From contig NZ_LGDD01000120.1 in assembly GCF_001279695.1 (NCBI RefSeq), forward strand, positions 1 through 64,000: a stretch of DNA of 64,000 bases. The letters run 5' to 3'. Under the pieces are notes generated by a model that did no database searches, was not told the DNA's origin, and saw only the letters and a list, made by a program, of their open reading frames with translations. Position 1 is the first letter of the stretch. Every line of letters begins with the position of its first letter. The translations under genes were made by a program, and so were the position numbers. The stretch is from Streptomyces sp. WM6378. Lineage in GTDB: Bacteria; Actinomycetota; Actinomycetes; Streptomycetales; Streptomycetaceae. This document shows, one piece after another, positions 25,863 to 35,372 of the stretch.

Positions 25863-27185
25863 TCAGCCCTCCAGGGCGACCGGTCCCGCCGTGACCGGCT
25901 CGGCGTTGCGGCGGGTCTTGGCCCAGCCGGTGCGGCCGCGCAGGCTGCGCACGAAGCCGCGCGCCGAGACCACGAACAGGTGGTAGGCGTACAGCCACAG
26001 GGCGAAACCCCACAGCACGCCGGTGATCCGCGAGACGTCCGGCGCGTGGTCGCGGCGGTAGACCGGGCCCCACAGGACGAACGGGCCAATGGAGAACGCC
26101 GCGAGGATCAGCGTGAGCGGCCACATCGCGAGCGAGCCGAGTTGGCCGAGCACCAGCATCGCGGCGCACAGCACGAGCGTGAGCAGATGCGCGACGGGCT
26201 GGAAGAACGTGTACAGCGTCTCCAGAACGCCCGCGCCGGTGTACTGGCGCGAGGAGAGGATCCGGCCCGCGTAACGCACGCACTGCAGGTTGCCCTGGGC
26301 CCAGCGGGTGCGCTGGGTGAGCAGTCGACGGGCGTGCGGGAGGCCCTCCTGGGAGACCCAGGCGTCGGCGACGTGCGTGACGCGGTACCCGGCGAGGATC
26401 ATCTGGAGGCCCAGCTCGTAGTCCTCCAGGAGCGCGCCGCGCTGCCAGGGGCGGCGCTCTGCGGCGGCTATCCGGTCGAGCGCGGAGAGCCGGGTGAACT
26501 GGCCGTTGCCGCCTAGTCCGACCGAACCGGTGCGGCCCCGCAGCAGTTGCATGCCCGCGTTGGACACGGCGAACTCCATGTCCTGGACGCGCACGAGGAG
26601 CCGCGCGAAGGCGTTGGCCGTCCGGCCCCGGTCGGGCAGCGGGCGCTCGTCGTCGACATTGCGCATCCGCACACCGACCTGGACCCCGCCGACCTCCGGG
26701 TCGGCGAACGCGGCCGGGCCCGAGACGAGTTCGAGGGCGCGCGGGTCGAGCCGCCCGTCGGCGTCGACCACGCACACGACGGTCCGCTCCCGGTCCGCCC
26801 CGGCGGGCAGGAAGTCCCCGAGCTGCTCGTAGGCGGCGTTCAGGGCGTCTCCCTTGCCGGTACGCGCGTCGGGCCGCACCCGGCGCACGAGGTGGACGCG
26901 CCGGTCGTCCTCCGCGAGCGCGGCGACGATGACCCCGGTCCGGTCGTCGCTGTCGTCGTCGATCACCCAGACGTGCGCCGAGGGAAAGTCCGCCCGCAAC
27001 TGCGCGACGGTGGCGCCGACGACGGCCTCCTCGTCCCGGCAGGGCACGAAGAAGTGCCAGTCGAGCACGCCGGGATCGCCCGCTTCGGTACGCGCCCGGC
27101 GCAGGTAGGCGTGACGGGCCCCGGCCCAGTAGAGCAGGAAGCACCCGAGGAGGAAGAAGGGAAAGAGGAAGAGGCTGTTGGGCAT
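25863..27185 (-). CDS. Membrane-bound family 2 glycosyltransferase
   Basis: This 440-aa protein has one N-terminal membrane helix, a GT-A domain with VIDDDSDD, the DADGRLD metal motif, EDYELG and QRTRWAQGN (the Q-x2-RW motif of processive GT2 enzymes), then three or four C-terminal membrane helices. It resembles cellulose/hyaluronan-synthase-like or poly-sugar synthases. The next gene upstream is wecB, so it probably helps to build a surface polysaccharide. The start at 27185 has GATCTCCAAGGACC upstream. Confidence 0.88.
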   Translation of the reverse strand: MPNSLFLFPFFLLGCFLLYWAGARHAYLRRARTEAGDPGVLDWHFFVPCRDEEAVVGATVAQLRADFPSAHVWVIDDDSDDRTGVIVAALAEDDRRVHLVRRVRPDARTGKGDALNAAYEQLGDFLPAGADRERTVVCVVDADGRLDPRALELVSGPAAFADPEVGGVQVGVRMRNVDDERPLPDRGRTANAFARLLVRVQDMEFAVSNAGMQLLRGRTGSVGLGGNGQFTRLSALDRIAAAERRPWQRGALLEDYELGLQMILAGYRVTHVADAWVSQEGLPHARRLLTQRTRWAQGNLQCVRYAGRILSSRQYTGAGVLETLYTFFQPVAHLLTLVLCAAMLVLGQLGSLAMWPLTLILAAFSIGPFVLWGPVYRRDHAPDVSRITGVLWGFALWLYAYHLFVVSARGFVRSLRGRTGWAKTRRNAEPVTAGPVALEG

Positions 27186-27286
27186 GGAGCGGGGGTCCTT
27201 GGAGATCGTCTGCCGGGGAGCGGGCGCGGCTTCATGGGTGTCGCGGGCGGGCTTCAGCGCTACCGCGCGCGAAGGGACCGCACCCG

Positions 27287-28414
27287 TCAGGCCACCGCCG
27301 CGTAGGACCCCCGCGCCGCGAGCCCCACCAGCAGCGCGACGACCCGCCGCGAAGCCAGCCCGTCCCCGAAGGGACTCGGGAGCGAGGCGAGCCGCGCCCG
27401 GCCCGCCTCGCCCGAAGCCAGCCGTCGCCGCGCCGCCTCCCCCAACTGCCGCCCGGGGCCCACCAGTTCGGCGAAGTCGGGCATCGCCTCGGGCCGCTCC
27501 GTGGAGTTGCGTACGACGACAAGGGGACGGCCGAGCACCGTGACCTCCTCCTGGACTCCCCCGGAGTCGGACACCAGGAGCGCCGCGTGCTGGGCCAGCG
27601 CCAGGAAGGTGCGGTACCCCAGCGGCGGGGTCACCAGGAGGGGGTCGAGGAGCTCCGCGAGACCGGCCGCCTCGACGCGGGCCCGGGTGCGGGGATGCAG
27701 CGGAAGGACCACCGGCAGCTCGGCGGCGAGCGAGGCGAGCTCGGCGAGGACGGCGCGCAGCGAGGCCGGGTCGTCGGTGTTCTCGGGCCGGTGCACGGTG
27801 GCGAGGACGTACCCGTCACTCACCAGGCCGAGTCGCCCGAGTTCGGCGAACCGCTGGGCGCTGGTGGGGAGTTGACCGCGCACAGCCTCGACGACCGTGT
27901 TGCCGGTGACCTCGATGCGGCCCGCCGGGATGCCCTCGGCCAGCAGGTTGTCCCGGTTCTTCGGAGTCGCCGCGCACAGCACGTCCGCGATCCGGTCGAT
28001 CAGCACCCGGTTGTGCTCCTCGGGCATGTTCCGGTCGTGGCTGCGCAGCCCCGCCTCGACGTGGACGAGCGGGATGGCGCGCGCGTTGGCGACGAGGGCG
28101 CCGGACAGGGCCGCATTGGTGTCGCCCTGGACGACGACCGCGCGCGGCGGCTCGGCGCAGAACACCGCGTCGAGCTGGGCAAGGGCCGCGGAGATCTGGA
28201 CCGCGCGGGGCCGGCCGCCGATGCCGGTGAGGTAGGTCGGCTCGGGGATGCAGAGGTCGGTGAGGAAGCGGCCGGAGAGCTCCTCGTCGTAGTGCTGCCC
28301 GGTGTGCACGACGTGCGCGGCGGGCCCGAGGAGACGGATCAGCTCGGTCAGCTTCACCAGCTCGGGGCGGGTGCCGAGAACGACGGCGATGCTGCGGGGC
28401 GGCAGGGCGGACAC
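27287..28414 (-). CDS. wecB: UDP-N-acetylglucosamine 2-epimerase (non-hydrolysing)
   Basis: The 375-aa protein has the WecB/MnaA fold: VLGTRPELVKL, HTGQHYDEELS, VVVQGDTNAAL, HVEAGLRSHDRNMPEEHNR, and SDSGGVQEE with catalytic acidic residues. It makes UDP-ManNAc from UDP-GlcNAc for surface glycans. I chose the GTG at 28414 with GGAG 5 nt upstream; the frame is open to 28522. A 101-nt gap separates it from the downstream glycosyltransferase and may be part of the same transcript. Confidence 0.92.
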   Translation of the reverse strand: MSALPPRSIAVVLGTRPELVKLTELIRLLGPAAHVVHTGQHYDEELSGRFLTDLCIPEPTYLTGIGGRPRAVQISAALAQLDAVFCAEPPRAVVVQGDTNAALSGALVANARAIPLVHVEAGLRSHDRNMPEEHNRVLIDRIADVLCAATPKNRDNLLAEGIPAGRIEVTGNTVVEAVRGQLPTSAQRFAELGRLGLVSDGYVLATVHRPENTDDPASLRAVLAELASLAAELPVVLPLHPRTRARVEAAGLAELLDPLLVTPPLGYRTFLALAQHAALLVSDSGGVQEEVTVLGRPLVVVRNSTERPEAMPDFAELVGPGRQLGEAARRRLASGEAGRARLASLPSPFGDGLASRRVVALLVGLAARGSYAAVA

Positions 28415-28585
28415 GGGAACTCCAGGAACGGACCGGCGGGACGTGCTGAGGCTGCCCGGTGTCCGTTGCGCACCCGGATGGCGTTCGGTTGCCCGACGGT
28501 TGCGAAGGCGACAATCGGGCATTTTGGGTCTTTCGTCCCCCGCGCGGCCGGGACCTTCGCCCCGTACCGGCAGCGGAGCCGGAGC

Positions 28586-29278
28586 TCAGGCCTCTTGATC
28601 CCCCCGGTACCGGTAGCCGAGCCCCCGCACCGCCTCAAGGGGGTCGGACTCAAGGCTGCCCGCCGCCTGCTGGAGCTTGCGGCGTACGCGCAGGACCGCG
28701 AACTTCACCCGCTCGCGGCCGATGCCCTGGGGGTCGTCCCAGACCTGGTCGAGCAGCTGATCGGTGCTGACGACGCGGCCCCGGTTGCGAACCAGGACCT
28801 GGAGCAGCCGGTACTCGATGTCGCTGAGCCGCACCTCCTCGCCTCGCCAGAGGGCCGAGCGCCGTTCGGGCACGAGGCGCAGGGCTCCGTCGTGGAGGGC
28901 CCCGGCCCAGCGAGCGGGCGAGGTGCGGCGCAGCAGGGCCTCGACGCGGGCGAGCAGTTCCTCGTTGCCGAACGGCTTGGGGAGATAGTCGTCGGCCCCG
29001 GCGCGCAGACCCCGTACCCGGTCGGTCTCGGCGCCGCGGGCGGTGAGCAGCAGCACGGGCAGGTCGGTCATGTCGCGGGTGCGCTCCAGGACCTGCCAGC
29101 CGTCGAGTTCCGGCAGGCCGACGTCCAGGACCATGAGGTCGGGTCTGTCCGCGAAGAGCCGGCGCAGCCCTTCGCGGCCGTCCGCGGCGGGCACGACCTC
29201 GTACCCGGCCCGGGTGAACAGGATGCGCAGGGCCATCGCGACGTCCGGGTCGTCCTCGACGACCAGGATCCGCGTCAC
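28586..29278 (-). CDS. OmpR-family response regulator
   Basis: The 230-aa protein has a receiver domain (VEDDPDVAM acidic pocket, LMVLDVGLPELDG phosphorylation site, LLLTARG, YLPKPF) and a C-terminal winged helix (EVRLSDIEYRLLQVLVRNRGRVVS). The GTG start overlaps the stop of the sensor kinase gene as GTGA, so the two proteins form a two-component pair. The target genes are unknown. Confidence 0.93.
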   Translation of the reverse strand: MTRILVVEDDPDVAMALRILFTRAGYEVVPAADGREGLRRLFADRPDLMVLDVGLPELDGWQVLERTRDMTDLPVLLLTARGAETDRVRGLRAGADDYLPKPFGNEELLARVEALLRRTSPARWAGALHDGALRLVPERRSALWRGEEVRLSDIEYRLLQVLVRNRGRVVSTDQLLDQVWDDPQGIGRERVKFAVLRVRRKLQQAAGSLESDPLEAVRGLGYRYRGDQEA

Positions 29279-30402
29279 CGCCCGGTCCCTTCGGCAGTCG
29301 GTCCCGCGACGGGCAGCCGGATGCCGAACACCGCTCCCCCGCTCTCGGCGGCCGAGACGGTGAGCTCGCCGCCGTGTCGGCGCACGATCTCGCGGCTGAT
29401 GGTGAGGCCGAGGCCGGTGCCGGGAAAGCCGCCGGTCTCGGCGTTGGGGGCGCGTACGAAGCCGGAGAAGATCTCTTCGCGGTACTGCTCGGGCACGCCG
29501 ATCCCGGTGTCGGCGACGTCGATGTGCCACTGGTCGCCGTGCGGGGCGGCGTCGATGTCGATGCGTCCGCCGGGCGGGGTGAACTTGGCGGCGTTCTCCA
29601 GGAGGTTGGCGAGCACGTGCTCCAGACGGTGCTCGTCGCCGTGGAGCAGCGGGCCCTCGGCGCAGCGCAGCGCCACGAACACCCCGGCCCGCGAGGTGGT
29701 GGACATCCGGTCGAGGACCGCGTGCTGGAGCATCCGCGCGATGTCCACCCGGTCGAACTCCAGCTTCAGCTGCGGGCTGCGCAGCCGGGCCGTGTTCATG
29801 AGCGTGGTCATGACACCTTCCATCCGTGCGGCGTTGCGCCGGATCGCGGCCAGGAGGGCCTGCTGGTCGGCGTCGAGCGGGCCGGACGCCGGCTCGGCGA
29901 GGAGCTCGCAGAAGCTGAGGATGGAGGTGAGCGGGGTGCGCAGGCTGTGCGAGGCGAGGGCGAGGAACTCGTTGCGCTGCCCGGCCAGCTCGGCGAGCGC
30001 CGCGTTGTCCCGCTCCAGGGCGTGCTCGCGGCGCTTGTCCTCGGTGATGTCCTCGGCGGTCCACAGCGAGCCGAAGGGCACGCCGTCCGCGTCGTACAGC
30101 GGCTCCACGTCGCGCCGGATCACGCGGCCGTCGGTGAGCGGGATCTCGGCCGCCCGGTGGATGTGCCGGGCGGCGATGGCGTGGGTGGTGTCGACGACCC
30201 AGGCGGGACGTTCGGCGAAGGTGTCGCACACGGCGTCGACGACGGGGCCGAGCGGCGCGCCCGGGGTGGTCTCGACGCGGCCTTCGAGGGCGAACATGTC
30301 GATGAAACGCCGGTTGACGGCGATCACGATGTCGTCGCCGCCTTGGACGATGGCCGCCCTGGGCAGCGCTTCCAGGACGGCCTGCAGTCGGTCGCGGTGC
30401 AC
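29275..30402 (-). CDS. PAS-domain sensor histidine kinase
   Basis: This roughly 375-aa kinase has an N-terminal PAS domain (residues about 5-125), a dimerisation domain with the phospho-acceptor His in ALASHSLRTPLTSIL, and a catalytic domain with ENAAKFTPPGG (N box), DTGIGVPEQY (G1) and GTGLGLTISREIV (G2). There is no membrane segment, so it is a cytoplasmic sensor. I chose the GTG at 30402; a GTG at 30426 is possible. It lies downstream of an ABC-F gene on the same strand with a gap under 80 nt. Confidence 0.9.
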   Translation of the reverse strand: MHRDRLQAVLEALPRAAIVQGGDDIVIAVNRRFIDMFALEGRVETTPGAPLGPVVDAVCDTFAERPAWVVDTTHAIAARHIHRAAEIPLTDGRVIRRDVEPLYDADGVPFGSLWTAEDITEDKRREHALERDNAALAELAGQRNEFLALASHSLRTPLTSILSFCELLAEPASGPLDADQQALLAAIRRNAARMEGVMTTLMNTARLRSPQLKLEFDRVDIARMLQHAVLDRMSTTSRAGVFVALRCAEGPLLHGDEHRLEHVLANLLENAAKFTPPGGRIDIDAAPHGDQWHIDVADTGIGVPEQYREEIFSGFVRAPNAETGGFPGTGLGLTISREIVRRHGGELTVSAAESGGAVFGIRLPVAGPTAEGTGR

Positions 30403-30479
30403 CCGACCACCGTACGCTCGGGCCACCGCGAATCGCAGTCGCGAAGGGACACGTCCGCACGGCCCGGCAGTCAGGGGTG

Positions 30480-32117
30480 TCAGTGTTCGCTGACCTTCCC
30501 GTCCGCGACCTCCAGGCGACGGGTGGTGTGCACGGCGTCGAGCATCCGGCGGTCGTGGGTGACCAGGAGCAGGGTGCCGGTGTACGAGTCGAGCGCGGAC
30601 TCCAGCTGCTCGATGGCGGGCAGGTCGAGGTGGTTGGTCGGCTCGTCCAGGACGAGGAGGTTGACGCCACGGCCCTGGAGCAGCGCGAGGGCCGCGCGGG
30701 TGCGCTCGCCCGGCGAGAGCGAACCGGCGGGCCGCAGCACGTGGTGTGCCTTCAGCCCGAACTTGGCGAGCAGGGTGCGCACCTCGGCCGGTTCCGTGTC
30801 GGGGACCGCCGCACAGAACGCGTCGAGCAGCGACTCCTCGCCCAGGAACAGGCCGCGCGCCTGGTCGACCTCGCCCACGACGACGCCGGAGCCGAGCGCT
30901 CCCTGGCCCGCGTCGAGCGGCAGCCGGCCGAGGAGGGCCGCGAGCAGGGTCGACTTGCCGGAGCCGTTGGCGCCGGTGATGGCGACGCGGTCGGCCCAGT
31001 CGATCTGGAGCGAGACGGGACCGAAGGTGAAGCCCTCACGGTGGACCTCGGCGCCGTTCAGCGTCGCGACGACCGCGCCGGAGCGGGGCGCGGCGGCGAT
31101 CTCCATGCGCAGCTCCCACTCCTTGCGGGGCTCGTCCACCACGTCGAGGCGCTCGATCATGCGCTGGGTCTGGCGGGCCTTGGCGGCCTGCTTCTCGCTG
31201 GACTCGCTGCGGAACTTCTTTCCGAGCTTGTCGCTGTCGGTGGCCTTGCGGCGGGCGTTCTTGACGCCCTTGTCCATCCAGGAGCGCTGCATCTGGGCGC
31301 GGCCTTCGAGGGCGGAGCGCTTGTCGGCGTACTCCTCGAAGTCCTCGCGGGCGTGCCGGCGGGCGGTGGCGCGCTCTTCGAGGTAGGCCTCGTAGCCGCC
31401 GCCGTACAGGTTGATCTGCTGCTGGGCGAGGTCGAGTTCGAGCACCTTGGTGACGGTGCGGGCGAGGAACTCGCGGTCGTGGCTGACGACGACCGTGCCG
31501 GCCCGCAGTCCCTTCACGAACGCTTCGAGGCGCTCCAGGCCGTCCAGGTCGAGGTCGTTGGTCGGCTCGTCGAGCAGGAAGACGTCGTAGCGGGACAGGA
31601 GCAGCGAGGCGAGTCCGGCGCGGGCGGCCTGGCCGCCGGAGAGCGCGGTCATGGGCTGGTCGAGGCCGGTGGTCAGGCCGAGGGACGCGGCCACCTCCTC
31701 GGCCCGCTCGTCGAGGTCGGCGCCGCCGAGCGCGAGCCAGCGCTCCAGGCTGTCGGCGTACGCGTCGTCGGCGCCGGGGGCTCCGTCGACCAGGGCCTGG
31801 GTCGCGGCGTCCATCGTTTCCTGGGCGGCGGCGACTCCGGTGCGCCGGGCGAGGAAGGCCCGGATCGTCTCGCCGGGGCGCCGGTCGGGCTCCTGCGGAA
31901 GGTGGCCGACGCTCGCGCCCGGCGGGGACAGGCGCAGCTCGCCCTGCTCGGGGGTGTCGAGCCCGGCGAGCAGGCGGAGCAGGGAGGACTTGCCCGCGCC
32001 GTTGGGTCCGACGAGGCCGATGACGTCGCCGGGGGCGACCACCAGGTCGAGCCCGGCGAACAGGGTGCGGTCGCCGTGGCCGGCGGCGAGGTCCTTGGCG
32101 ACGAGAGTTGCAGTCAT
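30480..32117 (-). CDS. ABC-F family ATPase
   Basis: The 545-aa soluble protein has two ABC domains: Walker A GPNGAGKSS and GANGSGKST, signatures LSGGQAARAG and LSPGERTRAAL, and Walker B LLDEPTNDLD and VLDEPTNHLD. The inter-domain linker (about residues 240-330) is long and basic, as in proteins that bind the ribosome E site. ABC-F proteins act in translation and in some cases protect against ribosome-targeting antibiotics. No structured leader is visible upstream, unlike the ABC-F gene at 55116. Confidence 0.9.
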   Translation of the reverse strand: MTATLVAKDLAAGHGDRTLFAGLDLVVAPGDVIGLVGPNGAGKSSLLRLLAGLDTPEQGELRLSPPGASVGHLPQEPDRRPGETIRAFLARRTGVAAAQETMDAATQALVDGAPGADDAYADSLERWLALGGADLDERAEEVAASLGLTTGLDQPMTALSGGQAARAGLASLLLSRYDVFLLDEPTNDLDLDGLERLEAFVKGLRAGTVVVSHDREFLARTVTKVLELDLAQQQINLYGGGYEAYLEERATARRHAREDFEEYADKRSALEGRAQMQRSWMDKGVKNARRKATDSDKLGKKFRSESSEKQAAKARQTQRMIERLDVVDEPRKEWELRMEIAAAPRSGAVVATLNGAEVHREGFTFGPVSLQIDWADRVAITGANGSGKSTLLAALLGRLPLDAGQGALGSGVVVGEVDQARGLFLGEESLLDAFCAAVPDTEPAEVRTLLAKFGLKAHHVLRPAGSLSPGERTRAALALLQGRGVNLLVLDEPTNHLDLPAIEQLESALDSYTGTLLLVTHDRRMLDAVHTTRRLEVADGKVSEH

Positions 32118-32128
32118 GAGGTGACCGA

Positions 32129-32174
32129 TCTTAAGCCGTCCGCCGGCCCGGTCTTGAGCCGTCCCCCGGCCCGG
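32129..32174. repeat. Tandem 23-bp direct repeat
   Basis: The units at 32129-32151 and 32152-32174 match at 21 of 23 positions. They lie 12 nt upstream of the ABC-F ATG (32117), within the divergent promoter region shared with the thioesterase gene. The function is unknown. Confidence 0.7.
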
Positions 32175-32337
32175 CCCCGATCCCGGCCTGCGGCCCCGGG
32201 GGAGCGCCCGCGCACCGAGACCCCCCTCCTGATCACGGCCGCGATGGCCGAAACCCGGGCGGATGTTTCGGGTGCGGTGCGAGACTCGTGGCGCTGCGGC
32301 ATTTCACCGGCCCGTTCCCCCTGGAGGTTTGCGCACC

Positions 32338-33093
32338 ATGAGCACCGCCGTGTCGCCCCGTTGGCTCATCGCCGGGTCGCCGCGCCCCGGCGCCCCCAAG
32401 CTCTACTGTTTCGCGCACGGTGGGGGTTCGGCCACGGAGTACCTCCGCTGGGGCCGCGACATGCCGGGCGCCGAGCTCCAGGCCGTGCAGTTGCCGGGCC
32501 GCGGCTCGCGGTACGGGGAGCCGGGATTCACCTCGATGGAGGCGCTGGTGGCCGCGTTCCTCGACGAGGTCCAGCTCAGCCCGGCGCCGTTCGCCTTCTT
32601 CGGGCACAGTCTGGGTTCCCTCATCGCGTACGAGATCACGCGCGCCCTGCGCGACGCGGGCCGGCCGCTGCCCGCCCGGCTGGTCCTGTCCGGCTACGCG
32701 GCGCCGCACCTGCGCCACGTGCGTGTCGACGACCCGCTGCACCACCTGCCCGATAACGAGCTCATCGAGCGGATCGCGAAGATCCACGGCGGCATCCCGC
32801 AGGAGGTCCTGGACTCGGCGGAGCTGCGCGGGCTGGTCGTGGGCGGGCTGCGGGACGACTACCGCATTCTGGAGACGTACGCCTGGCGGGAAGCGGAGCC
32901 GCTGCCCGTGCCGATCACGATGTTCGGCGGCAGCGCCGACCACCCGCGCGAGCAGCTCGAAGCCTGGCGGCAGCACACCACCGCAGAGGTGACGGTACGT
33001 CAATTCCCGGGCGGCCACTTCTACTTGCGCGAGGAGCCCGCGCCCGTGCTGCGGGCACTGGAGGCGGCACTGCGGGACGCCGGGGCACGCTGA
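32338..33093 (+). CDS. Type II thioesterase (alpha/beta hydrolase)
   Basis: The 251-aa protein has CFAHGGGSATEY, QLPGRGSRYGEP, the nucleophile elbow GHSLGS and a C-terminal GGHFYL His motif, as in editing thioesterases of polyketide and nonribosomal peptide clusters. No PKS or NRPS gene is in the window, so this is an orphan. The ATG at 32338 has GGAGG 10 nt upstream, which decides the start. Confidence 0.92.
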   Translation: MSTAVSPRWLIAGSPRPGAPKLYCFAHGGGSATEYLRWGRDMPGAELQAVQLPGRGSRYGEPGFTSMEALVAAFLDEVQLSPAPFAFFGHSLGSLIAYEITRALRDAGRPLPARLVLSGYAAPHLRHVRVDDPLHHLPDNELIERIAKIHGGIPQEVLDSAELRGLVVGGLRDDYRILETYAWREAEPLPVPITMFGGSADHPREQLEAWRQHTTAEVTVRQFPGGHFYLREEPAPVLRALEAALRDAGAR

Positions 33094-33151
33094 CCCTCGC
33101 GCCCCCGCCGCTCACCTGCCCCGGAGCGCACGGGTGGGCTACCGTCCCGGC

Positions 33152-34093
33152 ATGAGCAGCGACGTGATCGTGGTGGGCGGCGGGGTCATCGGGTTGACGA
33201 CGGCGATCGTCCTGGCGGAGTCGGGCCGCCAGGTCCGGGTCTGGTGCCGGGAGCGGGCGCGGGATTCGACGTCGGCCGTGGCCGGCGGGCTGTGGTGGCC
33301 GTACCGCATCGAGCCCGAGGAACGCGTCGGCGACTGGGCACTCGCCTCGCTGCGGGTGTACGAGGAGCTGGCGCTCAAGGCGGAGGAGACCGGGGTGCGG
33401 CTGACCGAGGGGCTGCACGCCGGGGCGCGGCTCGACGGCCTCGGGCCGTGGGCGGCCCAGGTGCCCGGGCTCCGCGAGGGCCCGGAGGGACTGCGGGCCA
33501 GGCTCCCGCTGATCGACATGCCGACACATCTGGACTGGCTGGAACGGCGCCTCATCGAAGCGGGCGGAGCGGTGGAGGTCCGGGACGTCGAGCGCCTTCC
33601 GGACGCGCCGATCGTGGTCAACTGCACGGGACTCGGCGCGCGCCACCTGGTGCCTGATCCCCAAGTACGGCCCGTGCGGGGCCAGTTGGTGGTGGTCGAG
33701 AATCCGGGGATCCGCGAGTGGTACACCGCGGTGGAGGACGCCGGCGAGGAGTCGACGTACTTCATGCCCCAGCCGTACGGGCTGCTGCTCGGCGGCACCG
33801 CGCAGGAGGACGACGGGAACCTGACGCCCGACCCGGCGACGGCCGGGCGCATCATCGCGGGCTGTGCGCGAATCCACCCCGAGATCGCGGACGCGCGAGT
33901 GCTCGGCCACCGCGTGGGATTGCGCCCGGTACGCGACGCGGGTGTGCGGGTAGAGCGCCAACTCGCCTCCAATGGATGGGTGTTGGTGCACAACTACGGG
34001 CACGGCGGGGCCGGGGTGACGGTCGCCTGGGGCTGCGCGCAGGAGGCCGCGGCGCTGGCCACGGCCCCCTCCGCTCCCTGCTCCTCCCGCTGA
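33152..34093 (+). CDS. D-amino-acid-oxidase-like FAD oxidoreductase
   Basis: The 313-aa protein has a Rossmann motif (VVGGGVIGLTTA), the NCTGLGAR segment, GLRPVRDAGVRVER and HNYGHGGAGVTVAWGCA, which correspond to the D-amino acid/D-aspartate oxidase family. It oxidises D-amino acids to imino acids with release of hydrogen peroxide; substrate preference is unknown. TACCGT (33139-33144) ends 7 nt before the ATG, consistent with a leaderless mRNA. It ends 1 nt from the convergent carboxypeptidase stop. Confidence 0.9.
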   Translation: MSSDVIVVGGGVIGLTTAIVLAESGRQVRVWCRERARDSTSAVAGGLWWPYRIEPEERVGDWALASLRVYEELALKAEETGVRLTEGLHAGARLDGLGPWAAQVPGLREGPEGLRARLPLIDMPTHLDWLERRLIEAGGAVEVRDVERLPDAPIVVNCTGLGARHLVPDPQVRPVRGQLVVVENPGIREWYTAVEDAGEESTYFMPQPYGLLLGGTAQEDDGNLTPDPATAGRIIAGCARIHPEIADARVLGHRVGLRPVRDAGVRVERQLASNGWVLVHNYGHGGAGVTVAWGCAQEAAALATAPSAPCSSR

Positions 34094-34094
34094 T

Positions 34095-35372
34095 TCAGCA
34101 GCGTTCGACGGGCTCGGCGGCCGTCAGGTGGTACTGGGCGCGGCCGTCGAGCAGCAGGGGCACCAGGTCGCGCAGCGACTGGCGCAGCGGGGCGATGGCC
34201 CCCTCGTCGGCGGTGCGCCTCACCTGCACGCCGTGCAGCGCGAGTTGCTCCTTGACCTGTGCGTACTGGGCGGGGCTCAGGCGGTAGCCGCACGGTGGGT
34301 CGCGGAGGATTTCCGCCGGGGTCGGCGGCGTATTGTCGGCGCCGCCCAGATAGACGGGCCCCTGGTCGCGGTATCCGGCGGCGCGCGCCGCGCCCGTGGC
34401 CGCCTCGATGCGCCCTCGACGATCCGCCACGAAGTCGAACAGGCCGCCCAGACCGGTCAGTTGGGAGTCGACGCGGCGCCGGTTGTTGACGGCCGGGTCG
34501 GCCTTCTCCGCATCGGTCATCGGATCCACCCGGCTCTCGATGAGCAGCGCGACGGCGTGCTTGATGCCCGCCGTGTTGCGCAGGATCCGCTCCTGGCCGT
34601 CACCGGCGACCTGTTTGACGGGGTCGCCGGTGACCGGGTCGGTCCAGATGCCGTAGGTGCCCGTGCGGTAGCCCGCGCCCTGCGTGGCATCGCGGACGTA
34701 GTCGCCGGACAGCGTCCGCGCCTCCTCGTGCACCATCGGAAAGGTGTTGAGGTTGCGCGGCCAGAGGTCGAACAGGTCCTTGTCGTAGTACCCGGGAGTC
34801 GCGCCGTACTCGTGCAAGTCGTAGACGACATCGGGGTGTTCGTCGCGCAGCACCGAGGCGGTGGCCCGCGCTTCGGCCGTCTTCAGCGCGATGTGGTCGC
34901 GGTTGATGTCGACGCCTTCGGAGTTCTCGCGGGTGTCGGCGGCCCGGCCGTCCGGGTTGGCGGTCGGGATGACCAGGACGGTGGTGCGCTCCAGGAAGCG
35001 GAGCGTGGCCCGGTCCTTGGTCAGGGCGAGGTCGCGGAGCGTGCTGAGGCAGGCCTCGCGGCCTGACGGTTCGTTACCGTGCTGGCTGCACACGAGGAGT
35101 ACGGTGCTGGACGTGTGCCGGCCGCCGATGCGCACCTCCTGCAGCGGGCGCCCCTGGCGGGTGGTGCCGATCCGGCGCACCGAGGTCCGCTCGCTGAGCC
35201 GGTCGACGGCGGCGAGGAAGTCCTGCTCCTCCGGCTGGCCGGTCCAGCGCGCCCCGTCACTGACCTCGAAGCCGGTGCGGGGCTCGGTGGACCGGGCCGT
35301 GGCGGGCGCGGTGGCCAGGGGGACGGCGAGCACGGCCGCCGTCACCCCGAGCGCCACCAGACGCGCCTTCAT
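34095..35372 (-). CDS. Secreted M14-family zinc carboxypeptidase
   Basis: The 425-aa protein starts with a Sec signal peptide (cleavage near ATARST). The zinc site is seen in [11 protein letters not shown] (His and Glu) and the third His in [16 protein letters not shown] and NRDH support the M14 fold. It is exported to trim peptides outside the cell. Its ATG overlaps the stop of the upstream S15 peptidase (ATGA), so the two secreted peptidases are co-expressed. Confidence 0.92.
   Translation of the reverse strand: MKARLVALGVTAAVLAVPLATAPATARSTEPRTGFEVSDGARWTGQPEEQDFLAAVDRLSERTSVRRIGTTRQGRPLQEVRIGGRHTSSTVLLVCSQHGNEPSGREACLSTLRDLALTKDRATLRFLERTTVLVIPTANPDGRAADTRENSEGVDINRDHIALKTAEARATASVLRDEHPDVVYDLHEYGATPGYYDKDLFDLWPRNLNTFPMVHEEARTLSGDYVRDATQGAGYRTGTYGIWTDPVTGDPVKQVAGDGQERILRNTAGIKHAVALLIESRVDPMTDAEKADPAVNNRRRVDSQLTGLGGLFDFVADRRGRIEAATGAARAAGYRDQGPVYLGGADNTPPTPAEILRDPPCGYRLSPAQYAQVKEQLALHGVQVRRTADEGAIAPLRQSLRDLVPLLLDGRAQYHLTAAEPVERC

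Noticed and set aside
23329..27144. A 1271-aa open frame on the minus strand
   Set aside because: It is antisense to tex and out of frame with the glycosyltransferase gene; composition is Arg/Gly/Val-rich shadow sequence with no motifs. Long antisense frames are expected at this GC content.
27587..30493. A 968-aa open frame on the plus strand
   Set aside because: It runs antisense over wecB, the response regulator and the kinase, which have clear motifs on the minus strand.
28586..30670. Apparent 694-aa kinase-regulator fusion
   Set aside because: The upstream part is out of frame with the kinase; the real genes are separate and overlap by GTGA at 29275-29278.
30480..32337. A second ABC-F attenuator upstream of the gene at 30480
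   Set aside because: Only a tandem 23-bp repeat is present; I found no mini-ORF with exclusive stems there.
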